From NCBI RefSeq assembly GCF_025567305.1, contig NZ_JAOQJP010000003.1:1-64000 (forward strand): a DNA stretch of 64,000 nt. Reading direction: 5' to 3'. The notes below the pieces were generated by a model, which worked only from the letters and a program-made list of their open reading frames with translations, did no database searches and had not been told where the DNA came from. Source of the stretch: Lentihominibacter butyricus (GTDB lineage: Bacteria; Bacillota; Clostridia; Peptostreptococcales; Anaerovoracaceae). The position numbers and the translations under genes are program-made. Below, one piece after another: positions 26,373-35,056 of the stretch (position 1 is the first letter of the stretch; every line of letters begins with the position of its first letter).

Positions 26373-27770
26373 ATGAAAAAAATTATTATAACCGTTTTGA
26401 TAATTATTCTTGCAATAATGGCAATAATCGGATACGCTACGTTTGCATACTCGAAATCTGATGACTACAAAAGCGACAGATTCCCGGACAACACTCAGAT
26501 AAACGGAGTCGACTGCTCCGGTCTGACATATGATCAGGCAGGAGAGAAGCTCACGGAAAAATGGAATGCAAAACACATAGTGATCACCGGACCGCTGAGC
26601 GATGATCTCGCCAATTTCACGGGTTTCGGCTGCACGTACAAGATAGAAAAAAGCCTTAAAAATGCGAAGAAGCACGGCATCGTTCTCGCCGCCATGAACC
26701 ATTTCATAAAAACGCCTCTGATCGTCCATTTTCCGATGACTGTCGACAAGTACAGTGAAGAATTCAGGCAGAATGTCCTGAGTTCGGAGTTCCTCAACAA
26801 GAAAAACGCCAAGGAAAGCCGCAACGCTTATGTGGATCTTTCGAAACCGAATTTCCCTATAGTACCGGAGATACACGGCACAAAGCCTGACGGCGAAGCA
26901 TTTTTCAAAGACCTTCTCAAACACATAGAGGGGGGCGAATTCAGATTCGCATTCGAAGAAAAGGATTACTACACAGTACCTGAGATCACTTCAGACAATG
27001 AAGAGCTGAAAGAATACCAGAAATACTGCAAGAAGTATCTCAAACAGAAAATAACATACAGCCTCGGCGAAGAGACGTTCACGATAACAGCAGAACAGCT
27101 CGACAAGCTGATGAAGGATGACAGATCCGGCAAAGCTGACGAAACTGCTGTCGGAGAATATGTCGTCTCGCTCGCTGAAAAGTACGACAACATCGGAGCT
27201 GAGAGAAACTTCACATCGCTCAGCGGAAGAGAGATCAGTGTTGCCGGCGGCACCTACGGCTGGGAGATAAATCAGGATGAGGAAAAAGCCCAGCTCGTCA
27301 AGGACATCAATTCTCACAAGGACGTCACAAGAGAGCCAGTCTTCTCAGAAAAAGGCTACGGCGAATACTCGCGAGCACTTGGAGACACTTACATTGACGT
27401 GGATATATCATACCAGACAGTGAAATTCTATATAAAGGGCGAGCTTTATTTCAGTGCAAACTGTGTTACAGGATGCCGGGCTACCGGAACAACTACCGAT
27501 ATCGGTACCTACTACATCCTGAATAAAGTGCGGAACGTAGTCCTCAAAGGCGACAACGGAGACGGCACGAAATACGAAAGCCCTGTAAAATACTGGCTCG
27601 GCGTCACATGGACCGGTCAGGGCTTCCACGATGCTGACTGGAGAGGCGCTTTCGGCGGAAGCATATGGGTATACAACGGAAGTCACGGATGCATCAATAT
27701 GCCTCCGAGCAGGATGCCTGAGCTTTACAACGCGGCAGAGGTAGGAATGCCTGTCGTGATGCATTACTAA
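26373..27770 (+). CDS. L,D-transpeptidase, YkuD domain
   Basis: 465 aa. N-terminal membrane anchor (IIITVLIIILAIMAIIGYATFAY), two peptidoglycan-binding PG_binding_4-type repeats (NGVDCSGLTYDQAGEKLTEKW; later YGWEINQDEEKAQLVKDI), then a C-terminal YkuD domain ending SHGCINMPPSRMPELY with the catalytic Cys. Would form 3-3 cross-links or anchor proteins in the cell wall. Start supported by AAGGAG. A strong terminator follows. Confidence 0.92.
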   Translation: MKKIIITVLIIILAIMAIIGYATFAYSKSDDYKSDRFPDNTQINGVDCSGLTYDQAGEKLTEKWNAKHIVITGPLSDDLANFTGFGCTYKIEKSLKNAKKHGIVLAAMNHFIKTPLIVHFPMTVDKYSEEFRQNVLSSEFLNKKNAKESRNAYVDLSKPNFPIVPEIHGTKPDGEAFFKDLLKHIEGGEFRFAFEEKDYYTVPEITSDNEELKEYQKYCKKYLKQKITYSLGEETFTITAEQLDKLMKDDRSGKADETAVGEYVVSLAEKYDNIGAERNFTSLSGREISVAGGTYGWEINQDEEKAQLVKDINSHKDVTREPVFSEKGYGEYSRALGDTYIDVDISYQTVKFYIKGELYFSANCVTGCRATGTTTDIGTYYILNKVRNVVLKGDNGDGTKYESPVKYWLGVTWTGQGFHDADWRGAFGGSIWVYNGSHGCINMPPSRMPELYNAAEVGMPVVMHY

Positions 27771-27817
27771 AACGATCGCGCACTGTGACTAACAGTGCCA
27801 CTGCAACCGAAAAACAG

Positions 27818-27868
27818 ATCCCGCAGAATTCGACCGGACAACCGGACATAACACTGCGGGATTTTTTA
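27818..27868 (+). terminator. Intrinsic terminator after the L,D-transpeptidase
   Basis: ATCCCGCAG (27818-27826) pairs with CTGCGGGAT (27854-27862), followed by six T. Serves the plus-strand gene and separates it from the convergent regulator ending at 27878. Confidence 0.88.
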
Positions 27869-27877
27869 TATCGTTTC

Positions 27878-29638
27878 TCAGACATGTACCGCCTCGCTGA
27901 CCGGTACCACGAAATTTTCAAGCGCATCCAGCATCTTAGGATGACGTATCACGAAATGCACCGCCGGCGCCTTGTTCTTTGAAACCATCGCCCAGCTTCC
28001 CTCATGCATACGAATCTGGATATTCCTGAATGCATGATCCTCATGCTCGTTGAGCCTGTACGATTTGTGTTTTTCTGCAAAGTCCCTGCACGCCTCAAGA
28101 TGCATACGGTATTCTTCATAAGAGTAGTACAGCTCCTTTTCATAAAAAATATCCGAAAGCGACATCACCATAGGATGTTCTTCAAATTCCTCCTCCGTCA
28201 GCAGGGGAACATCATCTGTCATTGTATTTTCCTGTATCATATTCTCTACAAGCTCTTTCTGCTTCTGCGCGAACGCGGAGATCCTGACTCTGTCTGCAGC
28301 CGTGACATCATTGCTGTCGAACAGACGCTCAAGCAGCTCGTCATTCATCGTATACAAAGGCAGCGATGAAAGTATGTTGTGGCGCGGCCCCGGTGCAGAC
28401 GCGTCCGTATTCAAGAACATGGAATACTGTTTTTCCGATTCGCTCCTGTACACCTCCATCAGAGGCCTTGCCTTTGCCAGCAGATGCTTTGCCTTTTTGC
28501 TGAAATACGCCACTTCCTCCCTGTTCTTCGTCAGACAGTATCTGCCGCTGTCGTGGTGCCCCTGTATGCATTCGCCGCTCAGCGCCGCCTTTCCGGAAAC
28601 GTAATTGAAATGACAGTATACACCGTTATGCTTTCCTCTCAGATAGTACGGCGATACCTGACCTGTCATGTAAAGCGGCATCCAGCTTTCAAGTCCTAGC
28701 ATCATCTCCCTGAAAGGTCTGTCTATATTATGTATGATATTGATATGGAGCCCTTTTTTCATCATCATCGCGATCCCGAACATCCACTTCTTGCCGAAAT
28801 CCAGATCCTCAGCCATGTCAGCCATAGGCATGTCGCTGCACATGAAGACATCCTCCAGCGACTTTGAAAGCACAGTTGTTTTGAAGAAGTCGAGCTCTCC
28901 CTGCTTCATTTCCTCTATGCCGTAATAACTCTTCGAAACCGGCAGCTGAAAAGGCAGCGATGGCACTTTGAGCTGATCGAACTTTATCGCCCTTATATAT
29001 TCGTCCAGGTCAAAATCATCGAATTTTCTCAGAAAACTCCCTACAGGGTCGCTGCCTCCCGACGTGCCGCTGCTCAGCCATTCGCGAAGAACATCCATGC
29101 AGCCTGAATCCGTTGTCAGATCATCCTCGCTGCACCCGGTCAGCTCCGCCAGCATCCTGGCTGTATCCTCCGAATACTTCTTGTTCACGACAAACCTGCA
29201 TATGCCTTCGATAAACCCTTCACGATCCGAAGGCCTCCTCTGCCCGAGACGGATCCTCGAAATGTATGACGGATCGAAGCTGAGTGCTCTGGACAGCTCT
29301 GAGGTACTGATATCGAATGCCGAAATAAGGGTATTGAGATTGGCAGTGAACTGTTCATAATCAAAATCCGCTTCATCTGTGTATCTTTTGAATGCCTCAC
29401 GTATCTCTCTGCCTGCCTCGCTCACATCCGCCTGCTCTTTCCTTTCACTTCGCGCATTCTTTTCCGCCAGTGAGACCAGCCCGCCTATCAGCATCGCAAG
29501 CTGCTCTTTGCCCGGAACACGCTCTCCTGTACGATACCTGCTCAGCGCAGCGGCAGACAGCCCCGATACTTCAGAAAGTTCCTTTGCAGTACATCCTATC
29601 TCTGTAATATATTTATTTAGCAAGTCGTTAAACTTCAT
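27878..29638 (-). CDS. Regulator with two XRE-type HTH domains and a large sensor region
   Basis: 586 aa. HTH 1 at about residues 14-55 (CTAKELSEVSGLSAAALSRYRTGERVPGKEQL) and HTH 2 at about 107-150 (ISTSELSRALSFDPSYISRIRLGQRRPSDREGF). The remaining ~430 residues are a soluble domain of no recognised family, with KWMFGIAMMMKKGLHINIIHNIDRPFREMMLGLESWMPLYMTG in the middle; this looks like a mixed alpha/beta ligand or protein-binding domain. It lies divergent from a membrane protein-lipoprotein pair and has an inverted repeat at its own -35, so it probably regulates both. Such tandem-HTH large regulators are uncommon. Confidence 0.75.
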   Translation of the reverse strand: MKFNDLLNKYITEIGCTAKELSEVSGLSAAALSRYRTGERVPGKEQLAMLIGGLVSLAEKNARSERKEQADVSEAGREIREAFKRYTDEADFDYEQFTANLNTLISAFDISTSELSRALSFDPSYISRIRLGQRRPSDREGFIEGICRFVVNKKYSEDTARMLAELTGCSEDDLTTDSGCMDVLREWLSSGTSGGSDPVGSFLRKFDDFDLDEYIRAIKFDQLKVPSLPFQLPVSKSYYGIEEMKQGELDFFKTTVLSKSLEDVFMCSDMPMADMAEDLDFGKKWMFGIAMMMKKGLHINIIHNIDRPFREMMLGLESWMPLYMTGQVSPYYLRGKHNGVYCHFNYVSGKAALSGECIQGHHDSGRYCLTKNREEVAYFSKKAKHLLAKARPLMEVYRSESEKQYSMFLNTDASAPGPRHNILSSLPLYTMNDELLERLFDSNDVTAADRVRISAFAQKQKELVENMIQENTMTDDVPLLTEEEFEEHPMVMSLSDIFYEKELYYSYEEYRMHLEACRDFAEKHKSYRLNEHEDHAFRNIQIRMHEGSWAMVSKNKAPAVHFVIRHPKMLDALENFVVPVSEAVHV

Positions 29639-29672
29639 TCTATTTCTCTCCCCTGAAAAGTTCTACTGCTAT

Positions 29673-29731
29673 AATATACCCTACTTGGCCGCCTTTTGCA
29701 ATTCCCGAACTGTCATGGACTATTCGGGAAT
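29673..29731 (-). promoter_or_regulatory. Promoter of the double-HTH regulator with ATTCCCGAA inverted repeat
   Basis: Minus-strand TTGCAA (-35, 29696-29701), 17-bp spacer, TATATT (-10, 29673-29678). The -35 touches a perfect inverted repeat ATTCCCGAA (29701-29709) / TTCGGGAAT (29723-29731) with a 13-bp centre, well placed for autoregulation and for control of the divergent plus-strand genes. Confidence 0.6.
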
Positions 29732-29825
29732 ACAGTTTCCCCTATAGGCTTTTTCATGTAAACTTTTAATGTAAAGACATTGCACACTTACCGGTATTTA
29801 CAGCAGTACAAAAGGAGATGACTGT

Positions 29826-30392
29826 ATGCAAACAGAAAAATTTATACTCAATCAGATGAAGCGCGATAAAAAAATATACAGCGTATGTCTCAAGGTATTC
29901 GCCGTCGCACTGACAGTATTCGCTATCGCACTGATATGCAGCATATTCATGAAGGCAAGTATCGGGGTCACAATCCTTGACATAATCATCATGGCTGTCA
30001 TTGCGATCCAGTTTCCCACGTTCAAACGACTTAAAAACAAAGCCGGCATAGCATGCGATGAGATAGAAAGGGCTTTATCCACCCCGGGATTTTCCTTCCC
30101 TGATGACTACTCGTCAGTTACGAATTCCATGAGGAAAAAGGCCGTTCAGGAGCCGAAAAAGCTGATGATCTCTGCGATCCTTATCCTGATCCTGGCTGTG
30201 ACATGTGCGGCTTTTCCCATATTCATAATCTGGATCGAATCGTTTGACGATTTTATTTACTTTGGTATGGGGGCAATGTTCGTAGTCATACTGTTCAGCA
30301 TCGTTGCTGTCGTTCTGTTCATTCTGATGCTTATGTATCTCAAGGACTACCGCACGGCCAGAAAGCTCCGGCAGCTTAACAGTGAACAATGA
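29826..30392 (+). CDS. Four-span membrane protein, unknown
   Basis: 188 aa, AAAAGGAG upstream. Hydrophobic segments near residues 25-45, 47-63, 113-137 and 145-172 (VFAVALTVFAIALICSIFM; ITILDIIIM-type; LMISAILILILAVTCAAF; MGAMFVVILFSIVAVVLFIL), a two-plus-two arrangement with a polar cytoplasmic-like loop between. Basic ends (KRDKKIYS; KDYRTARKLRQ). No family recognised. Pairs with the lipoprotein 55 bp downstream and faces the double-HTH regulator. Confidence 0.65.
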   Translation: MQTEKFILNQMKRDKKIYSVCLKVFAVALTVFAIALICSIFMKASIGVTILDIIIMAVIAIQFPTFKRLKNKAGIACDEIERALSTPGFSFPDDYSSVTNSMRKKAVQEPKKLMISAILILILAVTCAAFPIFIIWIESFDDFIYFGMGAMFVVILFSIVAVVLFILMLMYLKDYRTARKLRQLNSEQ

Positions 30393-30447
30393 TATTACAT
30401 AAGATTTTTATTGGACTTTACTTGCAGATAATATAATGGAGGATAAC

Positions 30448-31197
30448 ATGAAAAAACTTTCTATACTGATTTCAGCACTGATGATTATCGCACTCTGCAT
30501 CACAGGATGCGGGAACAAAGAAGATATCCGTGTCACTGACACTGCTGCCGGTTCTTCGGGATACGAGAACTATGACGGATACGCTTACTATCTGGACAAC
30601 GGTGACGTGAAATACCGTCTCGATACCAAAAACGGATTCAAAATGCACGGTTTTTTCCAGTACGATTCACCTGAGTATGTTGAAGAAGTTTATGCCATCG
30701 ACCTTCAGAAAACAGATGATTACGTTTCGACCGCCATCAAGATCACTGACGGAAGCGGCATGGATATCACCGATAACTTCAAAAGCATGACATTCACCGA
30801 AGCAGGCGGTGAACTGCGCATGGAGGTAGCGCGCGACGAGTCCACTCTTGCCGGCGGTGAAAGCAGCTCCATAATGAGCGGAGTATATTCGTTCATGCCT
30901 CCGAAAGACGGCACTTCATCCGGCTCTTCCGGTTCATCCAAATATGGCGAGACGATGTATACCACTGACGAACTCGGCAGACTGGCTCAGAGCTATTACA
31001 AAAGACACAACGGCTACTGCCCGCCTGAAGTCGCTGTTACAGACAACGGCAACTATACTTTCACGATACAGCTCTACGAAACAAAAGATAACGGAGACGG
31101 CACGTATCACACTGCCACCTCCGCATGGTACACTGTGGATCAGCTCGGCCGTGGCACCAATGACCTTACCGGCGAATCCATCAGCCTTGAAGACTGA
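30448..31197 (+). CDS. Putative lipoprotein
   Basis: 249 aa from MKKLSILISALMI, with GGAGG 5 nt upstream; the frame is open four codons further. Lipobox IALCITGCG predicts acylation at a Cys near residue 20. Mature part: an N-terminal beta-rich region (YAYYLDNGDVKYRLDTKNGF), a Ser/Gly linker (DGTSSGSSGSSKYG, ~residues 150-163) and a C-terminal repeat-like domain (TDELGRLAQSYYKRHNGYCPPEV; TVDQLGRGTNDLTGE). Ends 6 bp from the convergent GNAT gene. Confidence 0.7.
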   Translation: MKKLSILISALMIIALCITGCGNKEDIRVTDTAAGSSGYENYDGYAYYLDNGDVKYRLDTKNGFKMHGFFQYDSPEYVEEVYAIDLQKTDDYVSTAIKITDGSGMDITDNFKSMTFTEAGGELRMEVARDESTLAGGESSSIMSGVYSFMPPKDGTSSGSSGSSKYGETMYTTDELGRLAQSYYKRHNGYCPPEVAVTDNGNYTFTIQLYETKDNGDGTYHTATSAWYTVDQLGRGTNDLTGESISLED

Positions 31198-31203
31198 AGC
31201 TCA

Positions 31204-31644
31204 CTACAGCTCTTTCATTATTATGCACGGGAAACATGTCTTATGGAACTGTCTGCACGCCTGACAGTCTGAAATATCAGGAGCGATCGATCTGCTTATC
31301 CTGACCCATCCGTACTGACTGTAGTAGTCCGGGACTTTTGCACAGCCCCATATCCTGTCTGCACCGAGACGTCTGAATCCGTCCTCTGCAGTCAGCAGCA
31401 TTTTTTCCCCCAGATGCTCATTTCGATATTCTTTTTTCACTGCGAGCTGCTCCAGCACATAACATCCGTCGCGATATCCTGCAACGGCTGCTGCGAGCAG
31501 CTCCCCTGTATCTTCATCTTCACACTTCCACATCTTCAGATTGTGATCCGGAGCCTCTTTCGATGGCTCGACCTCCAGACCGCATTCGCAGCACAATACC
31601 GAGATCGGATAATAATCTTCTGTTTCACTTATTCTATAATTCAT
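31204..31644 (-). CDS. GNAT-family acetyltransferase with C-terminal CX2C...CX2C tail
   Basis: 146 aa. Acetyl-CoA-binding GNAT core: YVLEQLAVKKEYRNEHLGEKMLLTAEDGFRRLGADRIWG (motif A with Q/R-x-x-G/A variant EHLGEK). The last 20 residues hold Cys 127, 130, 137 and 140 in a CX2CX6CX2C spacing that may bind zinc or be redox active. Substrate unknown. Its ATG overlaps the TGA of an upstream remnant frame as ATGA. Confidence 0.8.
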   Translation of the reverse strand: MNYRISETEDYYPISVLCCECGLEVEPSKEAPDHNLKMWKCEDEDTGELLAAAVAGYRDGCYVLEQLAVKKEYRNEHLGEKMLLTAEDGFRRLGADRIWGCAKVPDYYSQYGWVRISRSIAPDISDCQACRQFHKTCFPCIIMKEL

Positions 31645-31924
31645 GTCGCTACCGTCCTTTCACACTGATCAAGTATATTATTCGTTTTTATGACAGACTG
31701 TTCCATATGTTCATTACTGCGTAGCTTCTCCATGGACTCGTTCAAACTGCAGTTCTTTTCTATGTAGGAAGCTGTTTTGTGCGCTATCCTGTCATGATCC
31801 TGGCCGTACATACCGGTCTGCAGTATATTCCGGTAGTAGTCACTCCTATGAAAACCTTTCCGTCAAATCTTTTGTCATGCGCTGCGAATGCTCTGAACAG
31901 CGATTCTCTTTTTTTCTGATCCAT
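31641..31924 (-). pseudogene. Remnant of an Ada-type methylphosphotriester sensor gene
   Basis: Starts at ATG 31924 with AGGAG upstream and reads RESLFRAFAAHDKRFDGKVFIGVTTTGIYCRPVCTAR, matching the N-terminal zinc domain of Ada proteins with the first two zinc Cys. After CTAR it hits a stop at 31784; the other two zinc Cys are lost. A second frame then runs to TGA at 31643-31641 (includes HKTASYIEKNCSLNESMEKL, faintly like the AraC-type helix region of Ada) and couples to the GNAT start. Best read as an internally deleted, frameshifted ada. Confidence 0.7.
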
Positions 31925-32051
31925 AAATCTGCTCCTGTCTGTCATCAACTGCATGATAGCACTTTTAGACTTTCTTGTCTCGCCGTTTTCGGACATATAT
32001 ATAATAATAACAAATCATACACACTGTATACGATCCTCTAAGCTTTGCTGC

Positions 32052-32085
32052 ACTATAAAAACCGGGAAACCCCGGTTTTTATAGT
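32052..32085. terminator. Bidirectional 15-bp-stem terminator
   Basis: ACTATAAAAACCGGG (32052-32066) pairs perfectly with CCCGGTTTTTATAGT (32071-32085), loop AAAC. A-run and T-run flank the GC core on both strands. It ends the minus-strand CoA-transferase operon 29 bp past its last stop. Confidence 0.92.
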
Positions 32086-32113
32086 CTAAAAATTGTAAAA
32101 AGGCATGTGATTT

Positions 32114-33310
32114 TTAAGGAACTGCGACTATTTCTTCTTTTATGAGATCATCTATCTCACTTTCACTATATCCTGCAGATCGCAGAACAGGTTTTGTATC
32201 TTCACCGAGAAGCGGCGATGTCTTCCTTACCGAACCCGGTGTTTTGCTGAATTTCACAGGGAGTCCGAAAGCCCTGTACTTTCCTATATTGGCATCATCG
32301 ATCTCTATCACCATATCTCTCTCGTTAAAATGTCTGCAATTCAGCGCCTCAAGCGGCAACTGGAGTTTTGATACAGGTATATCGAACTTCATGAAATCGA
32401 CAATGACATCGTCCATTTTTCTGTCTTTCATCAATGCGGCCATATGTTCTGTAAAGCTGTCGAAATTGCTGCATCTCAGATCATTAGTCGCATACAGCTC
32501 ACTGTCCTTGAGCTCAGGCTCTCCTATCGCTTCACAGAAATCAGGCCACATACTTTCTTCTGTTATACCTACTGCAACAGGACCGTCCGCGCACTCATAA
32601 ACATCGTACGGAACTATCTCCCTGGGCTTTGCATTTCCTGTACGGCTTATAGGCTTGCCCGTAAGACTGTATGCCAGTACTGCATCCTCGACCGTAGCGA
32701 ACATCGTATCCAGCATCGACACATCCAGTCTGCTGCCTTTGCCTGTACGCTTTTTCTTATAGCATGCCAGCACTATTGCCAGAAACATCGTCAGACCTGT
32801 ATAGCTGTCTCCGACCGATGCACCCGATCTCATCGCCGGACCGTCAGGATACCCTGTCATTTCCATAAAACCGCACATACATTCCACAACATTGTCATAT
32901 GCAGTTTTTTTGCGGAGCGGCCCTGTCTGTCCGAACCCTGTTATCGACGCGAATATTATTTCAGGATTTATTTCCTTTGCGACTTCATAGCCTATCCCCA
33001 GTTTGTCGATAGTGCCGAACTTGAAATTTTCAAGCACCACATCTACTTTCGGGTAAAGCTTTTTTATTATATCCTTTCCTTCAGGCTCTGAAAGATCGAT
33101 CGCTATACTTTCTTTGTTACGGTTGTACAGTGCGAAATATCCGCTGCCGTCATCTTCAGTGTACGGTCCCCATTCTCGCGACTGATCTCCGTAATCAGCT
33201 CTCTCAACCTTTATCACTCTTGCTCCATAGTCAGCAAGATTCATTGCGCAGTACGGCCCGCTGTATGCCTGTGTGAAATCCAGTACAGTTATTCCTTCCA
33301 ATGGTCTCAT
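32114..33310 (-). CDS. Class III CoA-transferase (CaiB/BaiF family), subunit or enzyme 1
   Basis: 398 aa. Transfers CoA between carboxylic acids through a mixed anhydride on an Asp. N-terminal PLEGITVLDFTQAYSGPYCAMNLADYGARVIKVE and FASITGFGQTGP are family signatures; the catalytic Asp is Asp168 in SGASVGDSYTG, matching formyl-CoA transferase Asp169. C-terminal SPLLGEDTKPVLRSAGYSESEI is typical. Starts within the stop of the second CoA-transferase (ATGA), AAGGAGG upstream. Last gene of the sigma-54 operon; substrate inferred to be a beta-amino acid or its product. Confidence 0.9.
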   Translation of the reverse strand: MRPLEGITVLDFTQAYSGPYCAMNLADYGARVIKVERADYGDQSREWGPYTEDDGSGYFALYNRNKESIAIDLSEPEGKDIIKKLYPKVDVVLENFKFGTIDKLGIGYEVAKEINPEIIFASITGFGQTGPLRKKTAYDNVVECMCGFMEMTGYPDGPAMRSGASVGDSYTGLTMFLAIVLACYKKKRTGKGSRLDVSMLDTMFATVEDAVLAYSLTGKPISRTGNAKPREIVPYDVYECADGPVAVGITEESMWPDFCEAIGEPELKDSELYATNDLRCSNFDSFTEHMAALMKDRKMDDVIVDFMKFDIPVSKLQLPLEALNCRHFNERDMVIEIDDANIGKYRAFGLPVKFSKTPGSVRKTSPLLGEDTKPVLRSAGYSESEIDDLIKEEIVAVP

Positions 33311-34542
33311 TTCGCACCTCCTTCACACAAAACGATCTTTCTCTTCTCGAGTGCTGCTATCTCGTCGTCTGCAAAGCCTGCAAACTTCAATATTTCTTCC
33401 GTATCCTCACCAAGCAGCGGCGCTGATTTTATATCTGTATCATCTATATCTGAAATTTTGATCGGTACGCCCGGCATTTTGATTTTTCCTAAAGCCTTGT
33501 CATCTATATCCAGCACCATATTCCTGGTATTGAGCTGTTCATCATTGAATGCATCTTCAACAGTATAACCCGGGCCACCCGGTATATTATGAGGTTCCAA
33601 AAGCTCTGAAATCTCTTTCCTCGTCATATCTCTGAATTTGTTGTCTATTATTTCGCGAAGCCCTCTCTCTCCGTCTTCTGCAAAATAATGCTCGCCTCTT
33701 CCCTCATTAGTAGTGAACCTTGGATCACTTAACAGTTCTTCAAATCCCATGACTTCACAGAATTTTTTCCACTGGCTGTTCGTAGAAACTGCTGTCGAGA
33801 ATATGCCGTCTTTGACTTCAAATGTGTCATAAGGCGCGATCGAACGTGACCCGTTTCCTTCTCTGTGCTTTGTCACTCCTGACATCGATGCTTCTGCCAG
33901 GCAATCCTCAAGAGCAGTGAGCATACTGTCCGCAGAAGCCACTTCCACCTGCTGGCCTTCTCCCATATCTTCTCTTGCCATCAGAGCTGCAACTATTCCT
34001 GCCGCAAGATGGACTCCGCCGAACTGATCTGCCATTCTCGATCCATGAGCTGTCGGTCTTCCGCCTTTTTCATCAGGCCATCCTGTGCACTGCATAAGTC
34101 CACAGAATGCTTCTGATGTCAGGTCGCAACCTGCCGAATTGCTCATCGGACCGTATTTGCCGAATCCGGTCTGTGAAGCATAAATGATCCTCGGATTCAC
34201 TTCACAGGCTTTACCGTAATCAATATTGCATCTTTCCATTTCTCCTGCCGGGAAACAGTCACACACTACATCTGCACTTTCAATTAGTCTAATTATGATC
34301 TTCTGTCCCTCTTCTGTCCTTCTATCGATGCATATGCTTTTCTTGCCCCTGTTCATATATGCGTGATATGCGCTTCCTTTATCTGTTTTCGGAAAGCTGT
34401 TTCGCAGAATATCCCCTCCAGTTTCAGGGTCTTCGATCTTGATCACCTCAGCTCCAAAATCTGCGAGAAGCATCGTTGCATAGCTTCCGGTATGTCCCTG
34501 AGTAAAATCTAGCACCCTGATCCCATCTAATATCTTAGCCAT
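33307..34542 (-). CDS. Class III CoA-transferase (CaiB/BaiF family), subunit or enzyme 2
   Basis: 411 aa. LDGIRVLDFTQGHTGSYATMLLADFGAEVIKIEDPETGG and YASQTGFGKYGPMS mark the family. The Asp aligned with the catalytic residue is Asp172 in GSRMADQFGG, where the usual preceding Gly is Ala; activity is plausible but not certain. It differs clearly from its downstream neighbour, and the pair with overlapping stop/start recalls heteromeric class III enzymes such as benzylsuccinate CoA-transferase BbsEF. 32 bp after the hotdog gene. Confidence 0.9.
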   Translation of the reverse strand: MAKILDGIRVLDFTQGHTGSYATMLLADFGAEVIKIEDPETGGDILRNSFPKTDKGSAYHAYMNRGKKSICIDRRTEEGQKIIIRLIESADVVCDCFPAGEMERCNIDYGKACEVNPRIIYASQTGFGKYGPMSNSAGCDLTSEAFCGLMQCTGWPDEKGGRPTAHGSRMADQFGGVHLAAGIVAALMAREDMGEGQQVEVASADSMLTALEDCLAEASMSGVTKHREGNGSRSIAPYDTFEVKDGIFSTAVSTNSQWKKFCEVMGFEELLSDPRFTTNEGRGEHYFAEDGERGLREIIDNKFRDMTRKEISELLEPHNIPGGPGYTVEDAFNDEQLNTRNMVLDIDDKALGKIKMPGVPIKISDIDDTDIKSAPLLGEDTEEILKFAGFADDEIAALEKRKIVLCEGGAK

Positions 34543-34574
34543 ATCTTCCTCCTGTCGCTTCTGATTGATGCTTT

Positions 34575-35012
34575 TTATGCTGCAGGTATCGGCTCGTCGA
34601 CAACGAATGTCGTATCTCCCTTAACTACTAATACAGGTTCATCGAACACTTCTGAACGATCTGATTCGATATCGTATTCTGATGTCTTGTACATTTCATA
34701 TCCGTATAACCTCGATCTGCTTCCCTGCTTTACGAGCCATACGATGATCTCAACTGCGTCAAGCATATGAACAGGCTTTAATATACTTGCCTGAGTATGT
34801 ACGAACAGTCCGCCGTCTCCGTTATCTCTGATATTGCTCAGCTCTGTGACACAGTCTATGCACTTTTCCATAAGCTTGCAGCCGGATATCATTTCTCCGG
34901 GGTAATGCATATCTTCACCGTGTATAGAAATTTTAAATTTCAGTTCAGTCACATCCGGACCCTTTTTAACTGCTGTTAATAAATCTCTTCTTTCCGCTTC
35001 AATTTTTGCCAT
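34575..35012 (-). CDS. Beta-aminoacyl-CoA ammonia-lyase-like hotdog protein (Kal/Acl type)
   Basis: 145 aa from MAKIEAERRDLL (GGAGG 8 nt upstream), the length of beta-alanyl-CoA ammonia-lyase. Known relatives remove NH3 from 3-aminobutyryl-CoA (Kal, lysine fermentation) or beta-alanyl-CoA (Acl). Shared pattern: DMHYPGEMISGCKLMEKCIDCVTEL (34-58; DxHYxGxxxxG), a central GGLFVHTQASILKPVHMLDAV, and EPVLVVKGDTTFVV. Sequence divergence from remembered Kal/Acl is large, so the exact substrate is open. Between permease and CoA-transferases, which together suggest beta-amino-acid fermentation. Confidence 0.72.
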   Translation of the reverse strand: MAKIEAERRDLLTAVKKGPDVTELKFKISIHGEDMHYPGEMISGCKLMEKCIDCVTELSNIRDNGDGGLFVHTQASILKPVHMLDAVEIIVWLVKQGSRSRLYGYEMYKTSEYDIESDRSEVFDEPVLVVKGDTTFVVDEPIPAA

Positions 35013-35056
35013 CTTATTTACCTCCATATTAAACACACTTTTATTGTTTTCTCCTG

